NCBI GenBank assembly: GCA_021372715.1 | Contig: JAJFTX010000053.1 | Location: 1-6,957, forward strand | Reading direction: 5' to 3' | DNA: 6,957 bases | Origin: Methanobacterium sp. | GTDB taxonomy: Archaea; Methanobacteriota; Methanobacteria; Methanobacteriales; Methanobacteriaceae | In this document: positions 5,528 to 6,957 of the stretch, in pieces | Numbering within the stretch: position 1 is the stretch's first letter | How the letters are laid out: each line of letters opens with the position of its first letter | Made by a program: the position numbers and the translations under genes | The notes under the pieces: model-generated | What the model was told of the DNA's origin: nothing | What the model saw: the letters and a program-made list of their open reading frames with translations, nothing else | Databases searched by the model: none

Positions 5528-6016
5528 ATGAAAACCGATATCATTAAAGAAATGATTGACTACTTTGGTCCGGATGTTAAAAGAATCACTCACTCACTAA
5601 AAGTGCTTTCTTTTGCTCAAATTATAGCTGAAAACGAATCCCTCACTGATTAAATGGTTGAAATTATTATTTACTCGGCTATTCTCCATGATATAGGTAT
5701 TAAAGAAGCAGAAAAGAAATATAACTCATCTGCTGGTAATTATCAGGAAATAGAAGGACCAATTGTTGCCCGTAGAATTTTAAAAGAATTAAACATAGCT
5801 GATGAAATTATCAATCGCATATGCTTTATAATAGGCAATCATCATTCCTATCAGGAAATAGATAGATTAGACTTTCAGATAGTGGTTGAGGCAGATTTTT
5901 TGGTGAATATCTATGAAGATCGACTTGATCAGGTTATGATAGAAAACATCAATCAACGCATCTTCCAGACGGAGACTGGTAAAGAATTATTAAAAACCAT
6001 GTATGGAAGCCAATGA
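5528..6016 (+). pseudogene. HD-domain phosphohydrolase interrupted by an in-frame TAA
   Basis: From the ATG at 5528 a frame of 41 codons (MKTDIIKEMIDYFGPDVKRI, then THSLKVLSFAQIIAENESLTD) ends at TAA 5651-5653. The same frame continues directly with ATG at 5654 for 120 more codons. Together they read as one normal-sized HD-domain protein of about 162 codons: the first half carries the N-terminal HD histidine (His22 in RITHSLKV), and the second half carries the HD pair (LHDIGI), GNHHS and EADFLVN. The break is a single stop codon with no change of frame, at a point where a charged residue such as Glu or Lys would be one base away. The gene follows the DUF362 gene by 15 bases. It may be a recent nonsense mutation, a sequencing error, or a two-part protein made by stop-start reinitiation at TAAATG. 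I favour a disrupted gene but cannot exclude the others. Confidence 0.6.
5654..6016 (+). CDS. C-terminal part of the HD-domain protein, possibly translated on its own
   Basis: This 120-residue frame starts at the ATG immediately after the TAA at 5651-5653. It holds most of an HD hydrolase domain: LHDIGI (His12, Asp13), the conserved stretch KKYNSSAGNYQEIEGP (21-36), IGNHHS (His63, His64) and VVEADFLVN (Asp81). HD proteins are metal-dependent phosphohydrolases, often acting on nucleotides. The first metal-ligand histidine lies in the separate 41-codon frame upstream, so this piece alone should be inactive or altered. No Shine-Dalgarno precedes the ATG, so translation would depend on coupling to the upstream frame. 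An annotation pipeline would probably call this as a free-standing HD-domain gene; it is better read as part of the broken gene. Confidence 0.6.
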   Translation: MVEIIIYSAILHDIGIKEAEKKYNSSAGNYQEIEGPIVARRILKELNIADEIINRICFIIGNHHSYQEIDRLDFQIVVEADFLVNIYEDRLDQVMIENINQRIFQTETGKELLKTMYGSQ

Positions 6017-6055
6017 ACAATATTTCACCAGCAATATAAACATCGTGCTTTGAAA

Positions 6056-6061
6056 TTTTTT
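6056..6061 (+). terminator. Possible poly-T terminator after the HD gene
   Basis: A run of six T lies 40 bases past the HD stop codon, at the end of the presumed three-gene operon. It is shorter than the other T-runs in the window, and no hairpin precedes it. Confidence 0.3.
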
Positions 6062-6184
6062 ACGATTGAATTAGCTGCTAATGTATTAATTATAATAACC
6101 CCTAAGAAGGTATTGAATTATAATCATATTCCAAAACTATCAAATTCATCAATCAATATCATTACACATTTAATGACTATAGAG

Positions 6185-6192
6185 TTTAAATA
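6185..6192 (+). promoter_or_regulatory. Candidate TATA box for the Imm5-like gene
   Basis: TTTAAATA, preceded by the purine-rich AGAG, lies 38-45 bases before the ATG at 6230. It would give a short leader of about 15-20 bases, consistent with the near absence of a Shine-Dalgarno sequence there. The rest of this 213-base gap (6017-6229) is AT-rich and shows no gene. Confidence 0.4.
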
Positions 6193-6229
6193 TGGATTTT
6201 ATTTTAAAAAAAAGTACAAATGGTATTAA

Positions 6230-6691
6230 ATGCGAGATAATCGATTTATTAGAGATCATCGAGGCGGAACCCTAAAGAAGGAACTACACTATAAGCTAAT
6301 CCAATGGGCTGTTGATTGTTCACAGCATGTGATGCATCTATCTGGTGAAAGTGACGAAAGACTAATTAATGCTATTAAAATCGCCTTTAAATGGATGGAA
6401 GGACATGCTTCAGTTGGTGAGGCAAGAAAAGCTTCTTTAGATGCAATTAAAATGACAAGGGAATCATCAGACCCTGCCTCAATTGCTGTAGCCCGTTCTG
6501 TTGGACATGCGGTTGCCACAGCCCATATGGCAGATCATAGTTTAGTAGCAGCATGGTATGCTCTCAGGGCAGTTAAAAATGCCGGTAAATCAGTGCAAGC
6601 AGAAAGAAAATGGCAGGATGAACAATTACCACCAGATATCAAACAATTAGTTTCTAGCGCCATGAAAGCATCTAAATTTAATAGGATATAA
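6230..6691 (+). CDS. Imm5-family putative immunity protein
   Basis: The 153-residue protein matches from memory the Imm5 type of putative immunity protein common in Bacillota. The signature stretches are FIRDHRGG (6-13), DERLINAIK (42-50), VGEARKASLDA (62-72), ARSVGHAVATAHMADHS (88-104) and AERKWQDEQLP (124-134). It is predicted to be all helical and cytoplasmic, with no signal or membrane segment. Imm5 proteins were named by their association with polymorphic toxin loci and are proposed to neutralise a cognate toxin; direct biochemical proof is limited. No toxin gene is visible on either side, so this is an orphan copy. The ATG at 6230 has only a weak GGT upstream, but the conserved RFIRDHRGG begins at residue 5, which supports this start. 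The gene converges on the hydrolase gene, 23 bases away. Lateral acquisition from bacteria is plausible. Confidence 0.8.
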   Translation: MRDNRFIRDHRGGTLKKELHYKLIQWAVDCSQHVMHLSGESDERLINAIKIAFKWMEGHASVGEARKASLDAIKMTRESSDPASIAVARSVGHAVATAHMADHSLVAAWYALRAVKNAGKSVQAERKWQDEQLPPDIKQLVSSAMKASKFNRI

Positions 6692-6714
6692 AAATATTAG
6701 ACCCGGAACAGGAT

Positions 6715-6957
6715 TCACAGATCATCGATTTGAAGAAGAATACTTGCAAGTTCATCCGGGGCTGTGGGTTGGCAAACATGGCCTGCTTCCAATTCGAATG
6801 TTGTCCACTGTTCTGGATCGCTATTTATATTTTTAAGAGAGGTATGAATAAAAGGAGCCAGTTCACTTCTGGTGCATCTAATGAAGAATTTTTTAATATG
6901 TCTAGTTTTCTGCGGGTCGAACTGCAATTTATCCACATAAGCCATAGCAGGTTCAAG
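6715..6957 (-). CDS. Alpha/beta-fold hydrolase, C-terminal part only (cut by window edge)
   Basis: On the minus strand an open frame enters from the right edge and ends at TGA (complement of 6715-6717), giving 80 visible residues. An ATG exists at the complement of 6943-6945, but the frame is open upstream of it (LEPA before MAYVDK), and the visible part is only the end of a longer domain, so that ATG is not taken as the start. The text fits the last third of an esterase of the plant-SABP2/EstC-like type: IKKFFIRCTRSELAP (21-35) is the strand that precedes the catalytic acid region, LEAGHVCQPTAPDELASIL (56-74) carries the likely catalytic His60, and the final helix follows. The nucleophile serine and the acid would lie outside the window or near its edge, so activity cannot be judged. 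It is convergent with the Imm5-like gene; the substrate is unknown. Confidence 0.75.
   Translation of the reverse strand, partial: LEPAMAYVDKLQFDPQKTRHIKKFFIRCTRSELAPFIHTSLKNINSDPEQWTTFELEAGHVCQPTAPDELASILLQIDDL

Noticed and set aside
5651..5653. Frameshift as the cause of the broken HD gene
   Set aside because: Both halves are in the same frame; only the single TAA codon interrupts them, so the lesion is nonsense-type and not an insertion or deletion.
6088..6124. Direct repeat AATTATAAT (6088-6096 and 6116-6124)
   Set aside because: It is a nine-base AT-only repeat, expected by chance at this base composition.
6220..6240. Six-codon mini-frame (MVLNAR) just before and overlapping the Imm5-like start
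   Set aside because: It has no ribosome binding site and is too short to distinguish from chance in AT-rich DNA.
6289..6519. Minus-strand open frame of 76 codons
   Set aside because: It is antisense to the conserved core of the Imm5-like gene.

Overview
The window looks like chromosome from a methanogenic archaeon, most likely Methanobacterium or a close relative in Methanobacteriales. This is inferred from the protein families and their style: DUF308 membrane proteins, YbjQ/DUF74 proteins, a PsbP-like lipoprotein and DUF362. It is also supported by AT-rich DNA, Shine-Dalgarno sequences of the GGAGGT/GGTGAT type, T-run terminators and TATA-like boxes in place of -35/-10 promoters. I saw no rRNA, tRNA, CRISPR array or insertion sequence.

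Left part (1-2368): two DUF308-type membrane proteins are transcribed away from each other. The minus-strand one runs off the left edge; the plus-strand one is complete at 585-1082. The 322-base gap between them contains an 18-bp interrupted inverted repeat (343-430). After a double T-run come two genes 25 bases apart. The first encodes a small soluble YbjQ/DUF74 protein (1192-1518). The second encodes a membrane protein with a divergent DUF74-like domain at its C-terminus (1544-2368). They probably form one operon, and their products may assemble with each other.

Middle (2554-6016): a single-gene PsbP-like lipoprotein (2554-3054) ends in T-runs. A tight run of three genes follows: a BaiN/HI0933-type FAD oxidoreductase (3143-4384), a DUF362 protein (4409-5512) and an HD-domain phosphohydrolase (5528-6016). 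The HD gene is interrupted by an in-frame TAA at 5651-5653 that is immediately followed by ATG. This separates the first metal-ligand histidine of the HD domain from the HD pair. It is either a nonsense-inactivated gene or an unusual two-piece HD protein.

Right part (6230-6957): an Imm5-type putative immunity protein (6230-6691) stands alone, with no toxin gene in view. It converges on the 3' end of an alpha/beta-hydrolase gene on the minus strand, which runs off the right edge. These two families are common in bacteria, so lateral transfer is plausible but not shown.
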